Source of the DNA: Natronomonas marina | GTDB lineage: Archaea > Halobacteriota > Halobacteria > Halobacteriales > Haloarculaceae | DNA length: 64,000 nt | NCBI RefSeq assembly: GCF_024298905.1 | Contig: NZ_CP101154.1 | Location: forward strand, 1,860,001 to 1,924,000 | Direction of reading: 5' to 3' | In this document: positions 52,993 to 62,494 of the stretch, piece after piece | Position numbering within the stretch: position 1 is the first letter of the stretch | How the letters are laid out: every line of letters begins with the position of its first letter | The notes under the pieces: model-generated | What the model saw: only the letters and a program-made list of their open reading frames with translations | What the model was told of the DNA's origin: nothing | The model's database searches: none | Position numbers and translations under genes: made by a program

Positions 52993-53652
52993 TCAGTCGT
53001 CGGCCGGCGCCGGGTCGTCGGCCAGCGCCCGCCGTGTCGCCGGCGCGAGCGAGGTCAGGACGGCTTCGCCGGCCCGCTTCCGCTCGACGAGGCCGCGCTC
53101 CGCCAGCCGCGAGAGGTGGTGTGAGACCGTCGATGCCGCCCGGTCGGTCGCCTCCGCCACGGCCGTCACCGAGGCGGGTTCCTCCGCCGCGACTGCCTCC
53201 AGCATCGCCGCCGTCGCGTCCGCCCGCAACGTCCCGGCCAGTTCGGCGTCGGTCCCCGCCGGCGCGAACCGGCGCGTCCCGGCGACGACCGTCCCCGCCA
53301 CCAGCCCCGCCTCCCGGAGCACGTCGACGTGGTACTCGACCGTCGACTTGGTGACGCCGACCGCCGCGGCGATGGCCGAGAGGCTCCGTCCCGGCGCCGT
53401 CTCGATGGCCTCGTAGACCGCCGCACGCGTCGGCTGGTCGAGGACGCCCTCGGTGTCGGCACGACCGAGGTTCCCCGAGGACGCCGCCAGCCGGAGCGTG
53501 TCCAGCGAGGCGGCGCCGCCCGAACCGCCGCCCGCGCCGCTGGCCTGCATCGCCTGCTCGGACGTCGCTGCGGCGCCGCCGGCCTGGACCGGCACGACGA
53601 GCGCAAAAGCCAGACACACCACCAGCACCGCGACGACCGGCCGAACGTCCAT
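52993..53652 (-). CDS. N-terminally anchored winged-helix regulator
   Basis: A 219-residue protein. The N-terminus MDVRPVVAVLVVCLAFALVV is a signal-anchor-like hydrophobic segment, followed by a Gly/Ala/Ser linker and two winged-helix domains: LSAIAAAVGVTKSTVEYHVDVLREAGLV and VTAVAEATDRAASTVSHHLSRLAERGLV. Tandem HTH domains of this type occur in haloarchaeal membrane regulators. DNA binding would require the C-terminus to be inside the cell. Partners unknown; the neighbour on the right is a divergently transcribed rhodanese-MBL gene. Confidence 0.78.
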   Translation of the reverse strand: MDVRPVVAVLVVCLAFALVVPVQAGGAAATSEQAMQASGAGGGSGGAASLDTLRLAASSGNLGRADTEGVLDQPTRAAVYEAIETAPGRSLSAIAAAVGVTKSTVEYHVDVLREAGLVAGTVVAGTRRFAPAGTDAELAGTLRADATAAMLEAVAAEEPASVTAVAEATDRAASTVSHHLSRLAERGLVERKRAGEAVLTSLAPATRRALADDPAPADD

Positions 53653-53763
53653 ACCGTCGCTGTGCGACCCGCCCGTGTATGTCTTGTGCTACGGCCGTCG
53701 AAACGGTGCCCGCACCGGCGAACTGCCAGGGGTAGAGAATATTTTGGTTTGGGGACAACCACA

Positions 53764-53796
53764 CAATATAACCCGGCGGAAGACCAACCGGATCCC
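53764..53796 (+). promoter_or_regulatory. TATA box and leaderless start of the rhodanese-MBL gene
   Basis: ACAATATAA (53763-53771) is centred about 30 nt before the ATG at 53797. Purine-rich CGGAAGACC follows. No Shine-Dalgarno motif close to the start, which supports a leaderless transcript. Confidence 0.5.
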
Positions 53797-54948
53797 ATGG
53801 TCCAGACGATATCCGCGACCCGACTCCGGGACTGGCTCGACGAGGACCGGGAGTTCGCGCTACTCGACACCCGGCCCGAGGAGAGCTACGAGGCCTGGCA
53901 CATCGAGGGCGCCATCCAGTACACCTACAAGCCGGCCTTCGAGTTCGACGCCGCGGCGTTCCGCGACGCGACCGGTCTCGAACCGGACGACGACATCGTC
54001 ACCATCTGTGCGAAGGGCGTCTCGTCGTTCGACATCGCCAAACGGCTGGAGGACGCCGGCTACGAGAACGTCACCGTCGTCGAGGACGGCATGGAGGGCT
54101 GGAGCCGGGTCTACGACGTCGTCGACGTGCCCACGAGCGGCGACCTCGAAATCGTCCAGTTCCAGCGCCGCGCGAAGGGCTGTCTGGGCTACCTGATCGG
54201 GGACCCCGCCGCCGAGGTCGCGGCCGTGGTCGACCCGACGCGACACGTCGAGACCTTCGCCGCCGAGGCCTCCGACCGCGGCTACTCCATCGAGTTCGTC
54301 CTCGACACCCACGTCCACGCCGACCACCTCTCCGGCGGCCGCGAGTTGGCCGAGTACGTCGGCGCGACCTACTACCTCGGCGCCGACGCCGCCGACCGCG
54401 GCGTGAGCTACGACTACCGGCCGCTGGCCCGCAACGAGATCGTCTCCGTCGGCGAAATCGACCTCAAGGCCGTCCCGACGCCGGGACACACCTCGGAGAT
54501 GGTGAGCTACCTCGTCGACGGCGAGGCGGTCCTGACCGGCGACACGCTGTTCGTGGACAGCGTGGGCCGTACCGAACTCCAGTTCGGCGACGGCGACGCG
54601 GCCTCGGGCGCGGAGATGCTCTACGACTCGCTGCACCGGACGCTGCTTTCGCTGCCCGACGACGTGACGGTCCTGCCGGGGCACTTCTCGCTCGCGGCCG
54701 ACGGTACGACCTCGGTCACCCTCGGCGAGCCGGTGGCGACCACCGTCGGGAGCGCACGCACCGGGCTGGACCTCCTGACTGTCGACCGCGAGACGTTCGT
54801 CGAGCGGCTCACCGGGTCGCTGCCGGCAAAACCCGCGAACTACGAGACGATAATCGCCATCAACGCCGGGCGCGAGGCGCCCGACGACGAGGAGTCGGCG
54901 GTCGAACTGGAACTCGGACCGAACAACTGCGCGGCGACCGGGGACTGA
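53797..54948 (+). CDS. Rhodanese-metallo-beta-lactamase fusion (persulfide dioxygenase-like)
   Basis: A 383-residue protein. Residues about 5-110 are a rhodanese domain with the active Cys in TICAKGVSS. Residues 125-330 are an MBL domain with THVHADHLSG (HxHxDH), TPGHTSE, TGDTLFVDSVGR and PGHFS. The pair is typical of persulfide dioxygenase/sulfur transfer enzymes that act on glutathione-type persulfides, with the usual order reversed (rhodanese first). The last 55 residues are unassigned. It fits a sulfur-handling role with the DsrE/TauE genes 20 kb away. Confidence 0.85.
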   Translation: MVQTISATRLRDWLDEDREFALLDTRPEESYEAWHIEGAIQYTYKPAFEFDAAAFRDATGLEPDDDIVTICAKGVSSFDIAKRLEDAGYENVTVVEDGMEGWSRVYDVVDVPTSGDLEIVQFQRRAKGCLGYLIGDPAAEVAAVVDPTRHVETFAAEASDRGYSIEFVLDTHVHADHLSGGRELAEYVGATYYLGADAADRGVSYDYRPLARNEIVSVGEIDLKAVPTPGHTSEMVSYLVDGEAVLTGDTLFVDSVGRTELQFGDGDAASGAEMLYDSLHRTLLSLPDDVTVLPGHFSLAADGTTSVTLGEPVATTVGSARTGLDLLTVDRETFVERLTGSLPAKPANYETIIAINAGREAPDDEESAVELELGPNNCAATGD

Positions 54949-54975
54949 CCCCGCCTGGCCCTCGCAGGCGGCCGG

Positions 54976-56010
54976 CTACTCGTCGTGGAACCCCTCGACG
55001 CCGTCCAGTTCCAGCACGAACTCGGGGGTGAAGGCCGCCGCCGGCGTCTCGAAGCCGACCTGGTCGCCCTCGAGGACGCGCTCGGCGGCCGTCGTCGCGG
55101 CGTCGACGGTCAGGGCGTACGTCTCGGGCGTCTTCAGCCGCGAGGTGACCGTCGTCTCGCCGTCGGTCGCCTCCCCCCAGACGTAGCAGGCGCCCCGTTC
55201 GCGCTGGCGGGCGGACGGTCCCGAGACTGTCAGTTGGGCGACCGATTGCAGCGTCCGCTTGACCGGTTCGACCTCCAGCAGCGGCAGCACCGGCCGGCCG
55301 AGCCGGAGCGCCCGCTCGGCCGCCTTCGGCATCGCCGTGTACACCTCGACGTTCCCGATGCCGGTCGTGTAGTAGGCCGTCGAAACGTCCCCCCACGGGA
55401 TGGCGACGGCGTTGCGCTCGCCGCGCCCGAAGTCGATGCGGCGGCTCCGGTGGGCGCTCGGCACGTCGACGATGTCCCCGTTCCGGCGCACCTTCCCGCC
55501 CTGCCCGGCGTGTTCGATGGCGGACGCAAGCGTGCCCTTCGAGACGCTGCCGCTGGGGTCGAACCCCAAAGCGAGGTCGGTCGCCCCCGGGAGGCGGTCG
55601 TGGAGGTGGCCCGCCAGACAGTCCGTCGGCACCACGTCGAAGCCGACCCCGGGAAGCAGACAGACGTCGGCCTGCTCGGCCTCGCGGTCGCGTTCGGCGA
55701 CGGCCTCGAAGACCGACAGTTCGCCGGTGATGTCGAGGTAGTCGGTGCCCGTCTCCAGACACGCCTCGACCATCGGCTCGTAGGTGTCGACGAACGGGCC
55801 GGCACAGTTGAGCACGGCGTCGACGTCCTCGAGGTGGTCGGGCGCCTCGCCGACGCCGAAGGACCGACTCTCACAGTCCAGCCGTCGGCCGAGGTGTTCG
55901 GTCCTGACCTCGTTGCGGCCGGCGACGACCGTCTCGACGCCCCGGTCGACCGCCTCCTCGGCGATAAGTTCGCCCGTGTAGCCGTAGGCACCGTATACGA
56001 GCAGCGTCAT
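54976..56010 (-). CDS. Saccharopine-dehydrogenase-like NAD(P)-binding protein
   Basis: A 344-residue protein opening MTLLVYGAYGYTGELIAEEAV, a Rossmann motif typical of saccharopine dehydrogenase-like (SCCPDH/trans-acting enoyl reductase) proteins, then CAGPFVDTYEPMVEACLETGTDYLDITGE. Related enzymes act on lipid or amino-acid substrates. The start at 56010 suits this N-terminus; the longer ORF that runs on to 56880 is the antisense of the LLM gene. Confidence 0.85.
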   Translation of the reverse strand: MTLLVYGAYGYTGELIAEEAVDRGVETVVAGRNEVRTEHLGRRLDCESRSFGVGEAPDHLEDVDAVLNCAGPFVDTYEPMVEACLETGTDYLDITGELSVFEAVAERDREAEQADVCLLPGVGFDVVPTDCLAGHLHDRLPGATDLALGFDPSGSVSKGTLASAIEHAGQGGKVRRNGDIVDVPSAHRSRRIDFGRGERNAVAIPWGDVSTAYYTTGIGNVEVYTAMPKAAERALRLGRPVLPLLEVEPVKRTLQSVAQLTVSGPSARQRERGACYVWGEATDGETTVTSRLKTPETYALTVDAATTAAERVLEGDQVGFETPAAAFTPEFVLELDGVEGFHDE

Positions 56011-56100
56011 GTGAGAGCGTTCGTCGGCCCGACTCAAAAATCCCGCCGGGTACCCGGCAGGTCGCCGCAAGCTTATCGAGGTCGCGCTCGCAGAGCCCCC

Positions 56101-57090
56101 ATGACCGAACGCGACGTCGTCGTCCCCGACGGGATGGACTCGCTGGACGCCATCGCCGACCTCGCCGTCCGGGCGGAGTCGCTGGACTACGATCGCCTGT
56201 CGGTGCCGGAGGTGACCGGCCGCGACGCGGTGACGGTGCTTGCGACGCTGGCCGAGCGGACCGACGACATCGGCCTCTCGAACGACGTTCTCTCGCCGTG
56301 GGGGCGCTCGCCCGCGATGCTCGGCCAGACCGGCGTCACGCTCCAGGAGGCGAGCGACGGCCGTTACCGGCTGGGGCTCGGCGCCTCCTCGCCCGACCTC
56401 ACCGAGCGGTGGCACCTCGGCAGCTTCGAGCGGCCGCTGCGGCGCGTCCGGGAGACCATCGAAATCCTCAAGCAGGTGTCGGCCGGCGAGCAACTCGACT
56501 ACGACGGCACCGTCTTCGATGGCGGCGGCCTCCGGCTTCGCGGCGTCGAACCGACCGAGGTATCGGTCGACCTCGCGGCGCTCGGCCCGAAGGCAACCGA
56601 ACTCGCCGGTCGCTTCGCCGACGGCTGGGTGCCGCAACTGTTCACGCCCGACGCGCTGTCCGAGCGGATGGACGACCTCCGGCGCGGCGCGGACCTCGGC
56701 GACCGCGACCCCGCGGACCTCCGGGTCGCCGTCACCGTCCGCTCGTGTGCGCTGGCGGACGCCGACCGCGCCCGGAACGTCGCTCGCCGCCAGCTCGCGT
56801 TCATGATCGGCGCCTACGGACCCTACTACCGGCAGTCCATCGCCCGGCAGGGCTTCGACGGGGAGACCGACGCCGTCCACGACGCCTGGAGAGAGGGCGA
56901 CCGCGAGGCGGCCGTCGACGCGGTCACCGACGAGATGGTCGACGGCCTCGTCGCCGCCGGGTCGCCCGATGCGGTCCGGGAGACCGTCCAGCGGTTCGAG
57001 GCCGTCGACGGCGTCGACGCCGTCCGGATCGGGTTCTTCGGGGAGATGACCGCCGAACAGCGCCGCCGGACGATGGACGTGCTGGCCTGA
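56101..57090 (+). CDS. F420-dependent LLM-class (luciferase-like) oxidoreductase
   Basis: A 329-residue luciferase-like monooxygenase-fold protein: LVRAESLDYDRLSVPEV-type first strand, LGQTGVTLQEASDGRYRLGLG and SFERPLRRVRETIEILKQV are family blocks, as in archaeal F420-dependent enzymes. Haloarchaea make F420, so it is a likely cofactor. Substrate unknown. The ATG at 56101 has a GCTTATCGAGG box about 28 nt before it, consistent with a leaderless mRNA. Confidence 0.88.
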   Translation: MTERDVVVPDGMDSLDAIADLAVRAESLDYDRLSVPEVTGRDAVTVLATLAERTDDIGLSNDVLSPWGRSPAMLGQTGVTLQEASDGRYRLGLGASSPDLTERWHLGSFERPLRRVRETIEILKQVSAGEQLDYDGTVFDGGGLRLRGVEPTEVSVDLAALGPKATELAGRFADGWVPQLFTPDALSERMDDLRRGADLGDRDPADLRVAVTVRSCALADADRARNVARRQLAFMIGAYGPYYRQSIARQGFDGETDAVHDAWREGDREAAVDAVTDEMVDGLVAAGSPDAVRETVQRFEAVDGVDAVRIGFFGEMTAEQRRRTMDVLA

Positions 57091-57231
57091 GCGCGGGGCA
57101 TGGCGGGGACGAGGGCGGGAAGCGAAGACCGGAGAGCGGGCTGGCCACCGGATCGGCGGTTTCGGCAGGGTGGCCGGCCCCGAGGTTTAATCCGGGACGC
57201 CCGCGACGGACGTAGCTAAGTAGGGGGTACG

Positions 57232-58089
57232 ATGCTGATTCGACCGTCGAAACTGGTGCTGGGGCTCGCGGTCGTCCTCGTCGGGGGAACGATCGTTGCG
57301 GCGTACACCGGCGTGGCCGAACCGTTTCTCACGCCGTCGACCATCCCGGGAACGCCCGTCCAGGGGTTCGTCGCGGTCGGCGTCGCCGCCCTCGTCGGGA
57401 TAGCCGGTTCGGCCTACCTGGACCGGTCCGCCTGGAAGCGCACGGGGCGGCGTGCCGGCCTCGAACCCCAGGCGGCCGGACTGGTCGGAAACCCGCCCGA
57501 GGGGAACCGCCAACTCCTGCCGGCGCCGGTGCTCGAAGGCAGCGCCAGCGGTCGAGAGGTACGTGCGAGGACCTACACGGTGAGCACCGGCAGCGGCGAC
57601 TCCGGGTCGTCGACGACCTACACAGTCGTCGAGACGGCACTTTCGACGCCGGTCGAGTGGACCGCGCTGTTCGGACACGGGCCGACGGTCCCGGGCGAAG
57701 GTCTCTCGAAACTCGGATCGATGGAGTCGACGACCGTCGACGGCGAGTACACCGTAGCGGGGGAGGTGCCGGCCGACGTTGGTCGGGAGATACTCGACGA
57801 CCGCGTCCGGGAGGCGCTGGACGACCTCGAAGGGGGCGTCGCGGTCGGGGACGTCCAGAGCGCGACCGTCGACGCCATGCAGGAGTCCCTGGAGGGGGCG
57901 GACGACTCCGTGGCGGGCACGATTGCCCAGGGGATGTTGCGCCTGGCCGACGACGGCGAGGACGGTCCCTCCGAGTGGGTCCGGGTCCGGACCGAGGGAC
58001 TCCTGCTCGATTCGACCGAACTCGAACGGCGGATCGAGGCCGTCGCCGCCGTCGCGGAGTCGGTGGAGCGTCACGAGGCGAGTCGCTGA
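57232..58089 (+). CDS. Membrane protein with two N-terminal helices, unknown
   Basis: A 285-residue protein with two hydrophobic helices at the start (LVLGLAVVLVGGTIVAAYTG, GFVAVGVAALVGIAGSAYL) and a large, Gly/Ser-containing soluble part of about 210 residues. Segments such as ARTYTVSTGSGDSGSSTTYTVVETAL look like beta strands. First of three same-strand genes with two Tat lipoproteins, so possibly a membrane complex. Family not recognised. Confidence 0.65.
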   Translation: MLIRPSKLVLGLAVVLVGGTIVAAYTGVAEPFLTPSTIPGTPVQGFVAVGVAALVGIAGSAYLDRSAWKRTGRRAGLEPQAAGLVGNPPEGNRQLLPAPVLEGSASGREVRARTYTVSTGSGDSGSSTTYTVVETALSTPVEWTALFGHGPTVPGEGLSKLGSMESTTVDGEYTVAGEVPADVGREILDDRVREALDDLEGGVAVGDVQSATVDAMQESLEGADDSVAGTIAQGMLRLADDGEDGPSEWVRVRTEGLLLDSTELERRIEAVAAVAESVERHEASR

Positions 58090-58175
58090 GCGGGCTCGAG
58101 GGGCGACCTTCAACGACGCTGACACCACCGACAACAAAAGCGATATACGGAAGCTGTCCGCAATCGTTTCCACTG

Positions 58176-58883
58176 ATGGTCCCTCCAACGCGACGCCGCC
58201 TCCTCCAGGCAGCGACGGCCGTAACCGCAGGCCTGGCCGGCTGTAGCGCCCTCTCCGGCGAGGAATCGACCGCGACCCGGACGGTCTCGGAAGACGACGG
58301 CCCGCGACCGCCGAACGGGGGTTCCGAGTCGGACCCCGACACCGTTCTGGTCCGCGCCGATACGAGGTATCCGCCCGTCCGGATTCCCGACGGCGACGGC
58401 GAGCCGACCGATCCAGCACGCCTGGAGCGGTTCCACCCCCGCCTCAAACACGAGATCGTCGATTCGGCATCACGCGCCGAGAAACTCACCGTCGCCGATG
58501 GCGTCGACGCCGAGCCGGTTTCGTCGTTCGTCTCCGCGACCGACTTCGACAGCGAGACGCTGTATCTCGAATCCAGCACCGTCGAGGCGTGTTTCCGGCT
58601 CCAACTGTGCAGCATCTCGTGGTCGACCGACGAGATACGGACCGACTACGCCCAGCAGGTCCGGCCCTACGACGATCGGTGTGCCGCCGACGAGTACGTC
58701 TTCGAGTCACGGCTCGTTCGGATCCCGGCCGCGCTCGACCGCGACGAGGTCAACTCCTACGGCTCGAGCGTCGGCGGTAGCGGCCGCTGCGACCGGGACG
58801 GGCCGGGCGGCGCGGAGGGAACGGCCGACAGCGGACAGGCCGTCGACACGGTGACGGCGGCCGTCGACGGGGGTGCGGAGTGA
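58176..58883 (+). CDS. Tat lipoprotein, unknown (first of a tandem)
   Basis: A 235-residue protein. PTRRRLLQAATAVTAGLAGC is a Tat lipobox. The mature part is polar, with TLYLESSTVEACFRLQLCSISWS and CDRDG giving Cys residues that might form disulfides outside the cell. The TGA shares its A with the next ATG (TGATG), so the two lipoproteins are coupled. I do not recognise a family. Confidence 0.7.
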   Translation: MVPPTRRRLLQAATAVTAGLAGCSALSGEESTATRTVSEDDGPRPPNGGSESDPDTVLVRADTRYPPVRIPDGDGEPTDPARLERFHPRLKHEIVDSASRAEKLTVADGVDAEPVSSFVSATDFDSETLYLESSTVEACFRLQLCSISWSTDEIRTDYAQQVRPYDDRCAADEYVFESRLVRIPAALDRDEVNSYGSSVGGSGRCDRDGPGGAEGTADSGQAVDTVTAAVDGGAE

Positions 58884-60178
58884 TGGACCGCTCCTCGACG
58901 ACGCGCCGGCGGTTCCTGCTGGCGGCCGGCGCCGCGAGCAGTGCGGCCCTCGCGGGCTGTAACGACCTCGGCGACCTCGGCGAGGGCTCCAGCGAGGAGA
59001 TACCGCTCGGCGAGTTGCCGGAGGTCCCCGACGAGGGCGAGTCCGTGCCGGTCGTCGCCGACGCCGTCCCGGTCGACATCGAGCGGGCGAAGCTCCAGGC
59101 GACGGCGACCCGCGTGACCGACCTGCTGGAGACGCTCCCGCTGCCGCTCGGTGCTCGGGAGATCCCCAACGGCTACGTCCGCGGCCGACTCGTCGACGCG
59201 GCGGACGAGGCGACGACGTACCTCGACGAGGCCCGATCCGCGACGACCCGGCTGTCGGCGCTGCAGTCGCTCCGGTACGCACGGACCGAGGCCCGGTTCG
59301 CCGCCGAAGGGTGGGCCTTCGTCGAGGACGGACGGACGAAAGCGGAGCTACGCGAACGACACCGCGAGACGGTCGAGGACGCCGAGGCCTTCCGGTCGGC
59401 CCACGAGTACCGCGGCACCGACCCCGTCCGGGCCGTCGTCGTCCACGCCCACGTCGAGGCGAACGTCCGGCGGGTCCTCGCCGACCGCGAGCCGTCCGTC
59501 TACGAGGAGTCGGGAGATCTCCTGACCGTCGCCGAGTGGGGCGAATACGCCGAGTCGGCACGCACGCACCTCGAGGACGGTCGCTACCTCTACGAGCGGT
59601 TCACGGACTCGCTTTCGCCGGGCGCCGGCAGCCTCGAGGGGACGTTCGACTCGGCGGCCGACTCCCTGGTCACCGACGTTCGGCGCCGACGGGACGAACT
59701 CCCCCCCGAGGGGACGCCCGACGAGCGGGACCTCGGCTGGGAGCTCCAGTATCGACTCCGCAGCGACGCCGAGTCGAGCGCGAAAAACGTCGGCGACGGC
59801 GACGGCGCGGCCAGTACGGTGGTGGACGCCACCGGGGCGTTGACGGATCTGCTGGCCTACGAGCGAGTTCGGAACCGAGCCGAGGACGGCGAGCGATTCG
59901 GCGCCGAGACCGGCGCCGACGTCCGGGAGGCGCGGTCGACGGCGCTGGAGACCATCCGGGCGGCCCTGACCGAGGCCGAACGGCCGGCCCTGGCTCGCGG
60001 CGTGCTGGCCGACGCCGCCGTGCAGGTCACCTTCGCCGACGAGGAGCTGGCCCGGATTCGCCGTAGCGTCCGGCCGCGGCGCCTTGACGACCCGATGCGT
60101 CGGTACGTCACCGCGACCGTGCGGGCCCGGAGTGTCCCCGAGGCGACCCGGCAGGTCGTTGCGGCGCTGGAATCCTGA
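58883..60178 (+). CDS. Tat lipoprotein, largely helical, unknown (second of a tandem)
   Basis: A 431-residue protein. TTRRRFLLAAGAASSAALAGC is the Tat lipobox, then about 400 residues with strong helical content and Ala/Arg/Glu-rich stretches such as LRYARTEARFAAEGWAFVED and DDEATTYLDEARSA-type repeats. No catalytic motif. It is coupled to the lipoprotein before it, and both follow the membrane protein at 57232, suggesting an envelope complex. Confidence 0.7.
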   Translation: MDRSSTTRRRFLLAAGAASSAALAGCNDLGDLGEGSSEEIPLGELPEVPDEGESVPVVADAVPVDIERAKLQATATRVTDLLETLPLPLGAREIPNGYVRGRLVDAADEATTYLDEARSATTRLSALQSLRYARTEARFAAEGWAFVEDGRTKAELRERHRETVEDAEAFRSAHEYRGTDPVRAVVVHAHVEANVRRVLADREPSVYEESGDLLTVAEWGEYAESARTHLEDGRYLYERFTDSLSPGAGSLEGTFDSAADSLVTDVRRRRDELPPEGTPDERDLGWELQYRLRSDAESSAKNVGDGDGAASTVVDATGALTDLLAYERVRNRAEDGERFGAETGADVREARSTALETIRAALTEAERPALARGVLADAAVQVTFADEELARIRRSVRPRRLDDPMRRYVTATVRARSVPEATRQVVAALES

Positions 60179-60332
60179 GCCAACTCGGGGACAGGTTTGT
60201 ACTACCTGCGCCACACGGACCGGACGGGAAGGTCGACACGAGCATGACCGTCCGGAGACCACCAGTCAGGCAGGCACCCACTGGCGACGAACCGGCGGCG
60301 GGGGCCGGCCGGCGCATGCGAGACCGGTGCCG

Positions 60333-60968
60333 ATGATCAGCGCGGGGTTCCGCATCCAGTTGCCGGAGCACCTGTGGGTCTCGGAACTCTCCCGGGAGTT
60401 CCCGGCCGGGGAGTTCCGCCTGCTGTCCGGCTACAAGCTCGACGATCACGCGCTAGAACTCGGCGAAGTCGTGGCCGACTCCGCCGGGGAGGCCGTGGCC
60501 GCGATGCGTTCTCACCCCGCAATACGGTCCTACGAACTGCTGGAATCGGAGCCGGGACGGGCACTCGGCAAGTACGAGACGACCCAGACGGACCTCTACG
60601 AGTTCGCCGAGCACTCGACGCTGGCCATCGAGTTCCCGGTCGTGGTGCGGAACGGCTGGTACAGTTTCGACCTCACGGGGACCCGCGAGGAACTCGACGA
60701 CCTCCGGTCGGTCCTCGAGGCGTCACCGCTGTCGTACGAACTGGAGTCGCTCGTGTCCCGGACCGAGACCGACTCGCTTCTGACCGAGCGCCAGCGGGAG
60801 GTCCTCGAAACAGCGGTCCGTGAGGGGTACTACGCAGTTCCCCGCGAGTGCACCCTGACCGACCTCGCCGACGCGCTCGGCGTCGACAAGTCCTCGGTGA
60901 GCACGACGCTCCGTCGTGGCGAGGCGAAACTGGTCAGGTCGGCGCTCGTCGGTCCCGACACCGCGTAG
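60333..60968 (+). CDS. Bacterio-opsin-activator-type HTH_10 regulator
   Basis: A 211-residue protein. The C-terminus LLTERQREVLETAVREGYYAVPRECTLTDLADALGVDKSSVSTTLRRGE is the HTH_10 domain of the haloarchaeal Bat family, here in short form. The N-terminal 150 residues hold the GAF-like input part of Bat-type proteins (GFRIQLPEHLWVSELSREFP and VVVRNGWYSFDLTG). The signal is unknown. Start at 60333, about 150 bases after the lipoprotein. Confidence 0.85.
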   Translation: MISAGFRIQLPEHLWVSELSREFPAGEFRLLSGYKLDDHALELGEVVADSAGEAVAAMRSHPAIRSYELLESEPGRALGKYETTQTDLYEFAEHSTLAIEFPVVVRNGWYSFDLTGTREELDDLRSVLEASPLSYELESLVSRTETDSLLTERQREVLETAVREGYYAVPRECTLTDLADALGVDKSSVSTTLRRGEAKLVRSALVGPDTA

Positions 60969-61034
60969 CCGACGGGGGACGGCGAGAACGGTCGAACGTG
61001 CCCGGCGGGCGTCGCCGGTACCGGAGACCGACCG

Positions 61035-62090
61035 TCAGCCCGACGCCGGGGACCGTGCCCTCGCTGTGTCCAGCCCCGCGATCTCGAATCGGGCGCCGCC
61101 GGCATCGCTTTCGGTCACGTCGACGTTCCAGCCGTGTGCCTCGACGACGCTCTCGACGATGGCGAGGCCGTAGCCGGTGCCCTCCGCACGCGTCGTGTAG
61201 CCTTTCTCGAACACCGTCGGCCGTTCCTCGGGCGGAATCCCGGGACCGTCGTCGGCCACGTAGAGGCAGTCGCCCTCGATGCCGACTTCGATGGAGACGT
61301 CGTCGCCGCCGTACAGGATGGCGTTGCAAAACAGGTTCTCGAAGGCCCGTTTCAGGCCGCTCCTGTCGGCCCGGACCTCGAGGTCGCCGGTCGCTATCTC
61401 GACGGTCGCCGCGGGCGTCGCCGTCGCCGCCCACGCGTCCGCGAGCACCGCCGACAGCGTCACCGACTCCTCATCCCCGACGGTCTTGCCGGCCTCCGCC
61501 ATCGTGCGCATCTCGTCGGTCAGTTCCTCGATGCGGTCGTGGGTCTCCTCCAGTTTCGCCAGGTGCGAGAGGTCGCCCGTCTCGCGGGCGAGTTCGGTCG
61601 TGCCGGCGGCGACGGCCAGGAGGTTCTTGATGTCGTGACTGAGGATAGACCCGAACTCGTCGAGCCGCTCGTTGTGTCGCTCGAGCTGTTGCTTGCGGGC
61701 GTAGGTGTCCGTGACGTCGGCGGCGATGGCGACGAACCCCGTCGTCGTCCCGGTCTCGTCGGTGATCGGTGCGATGGTCTGGTCGACGACGTAGGTCTCG
61801 CCCGACTTCCGGCGGTTGACGAGTTCGTCCCGCCAGACCTCCCCCGACGTGATCGTCTCCCACAGCCCCTCGTAGACGTCGGCGTCCTGTTCGCCGGACT
61901 TCAGCATCCGGGGCGTCTTGCCGATTGCCTCCTCGGCGGCGTAGCCGGTCATCTCCTCGAAGGCCGGGTTGACGTACCGGATGACGCCGTCGCGGTCGGT
62001 GACGTACACCGTGTGGCCCGCAGCTTCGATGGCCTCCCCGAGGAGCGCCGGGGGCACGTCGCCCGCGCTGGCGGACAGTTCCTCGCTCAT
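61035..62090 (-). CDS. PAS-domain sensor histidine kinase
   Basis: A 351-residue cytosolic kinase. A PAS/PAC domain (about 20-145; [23 protein letters not shown]) is followed by the phospho-acceptor His in [15 protein letters not shown], then an N box ([11 protein letters not shown]) and G boxes ([22 protein letters not shown]). No membrane helix. The His is followed by DIKN, as in many haloarchaeal kinases. It starts eight bases after a pseudo-receiver, so the two are one operon and likely signal together. Confidence 0.92.
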   Translation of the reverse strand: MSEELSASAGDVPPALLGEAIEAAGHTVYVTDRDGVIRYVNPAFEEMTGYAAEEAIGKTPRMLKSGEQDADVYEGLWETITSGEVWRDELVNRRKSGETYVVDQTIAPITDETGTTTGFVAIAADVTDTYARKQQLERHNERLDEFGSILSHDIKNLLAVAAGTTELARETGDLSHLAKLEETHDRIEELTDEMRTMAEAGKTVGDEESVTLSAVLADAWAATATPAATVEIATGDLEVRADRSGLKRAFENLFCNAILYGGDDVSIEVGIEGDCLYVADDGPGIPPEERPTVFEKGYTTRAEGTGYGLAIVESVVEAHGWNVDVTESDAGGARFEIAGLDTARARSPASG

Positions 62091-62098
62091 CCCGACGG

Positions 62099-62494
62099 TC
62101 AGGCAGCCAGACGGTTCGATCCGGCGGACAGCGGGTGCGAGACGCCGGCCACCTCGTCGACGGCCGCCCGGAGTCGCTCGGGGTTCAGCGGCCACTCGAG
62201 GACGCGGCCGAAACTGTCCCCCTCGTAGTCGGCGACGACCCCGCCCTCCGAGAGGAGCACGACGTGGCAGTCGTGACCGTCGGCTCGAAGCCCCTCCAGC
62301 AGTTCCCCGGCACGCATGTCCGAGAGCTGTTGGGCGACGACCACGATGTCGGTGTCGTCGTCGACGTCGCCGAGGGCGCCGACCCCGGAGGTCGCCACCG
62401 AGGTCGAAAAGCAGTCGGACAGCCACTCGGACAGCATGACGGCGCGGGAGCGCTCGCTCTCGACGATCTGGACCGTGGGTCGGGTTGCTGACAT
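62099..62494 (-). CDS. Pseudo-receiver (degenerate response-regulator domain)
   Basis: A 131-residue protein that follows the receiver fold ([44 protein letters not shown]) but lacks the key residues: the acidic pair is Glu-Ser-Glu and the phospho-acceptor Asp position is not Asp (VVAQQL). It therefore probably does not accept phosphate. First gene of the pair with the PAS kinase and may modulate it. The start at 62494 is taken for [11 protein letters not shown]; a longer ORF upstream has no receiver-like sequence. Confidence 0.8.
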   Translation of the reverse strand: MSATRPTVQIVESERSRAVMLSEWLSDCFSTSVATSGVGALGDVDDDTDIVVVAQQLSDMRAGELLEGLRADGHDCHVVLLSEGGVVADYEGDSFGRVLEWPLNPERLRAAVDEVAGVSHPLSAGSNRLAA

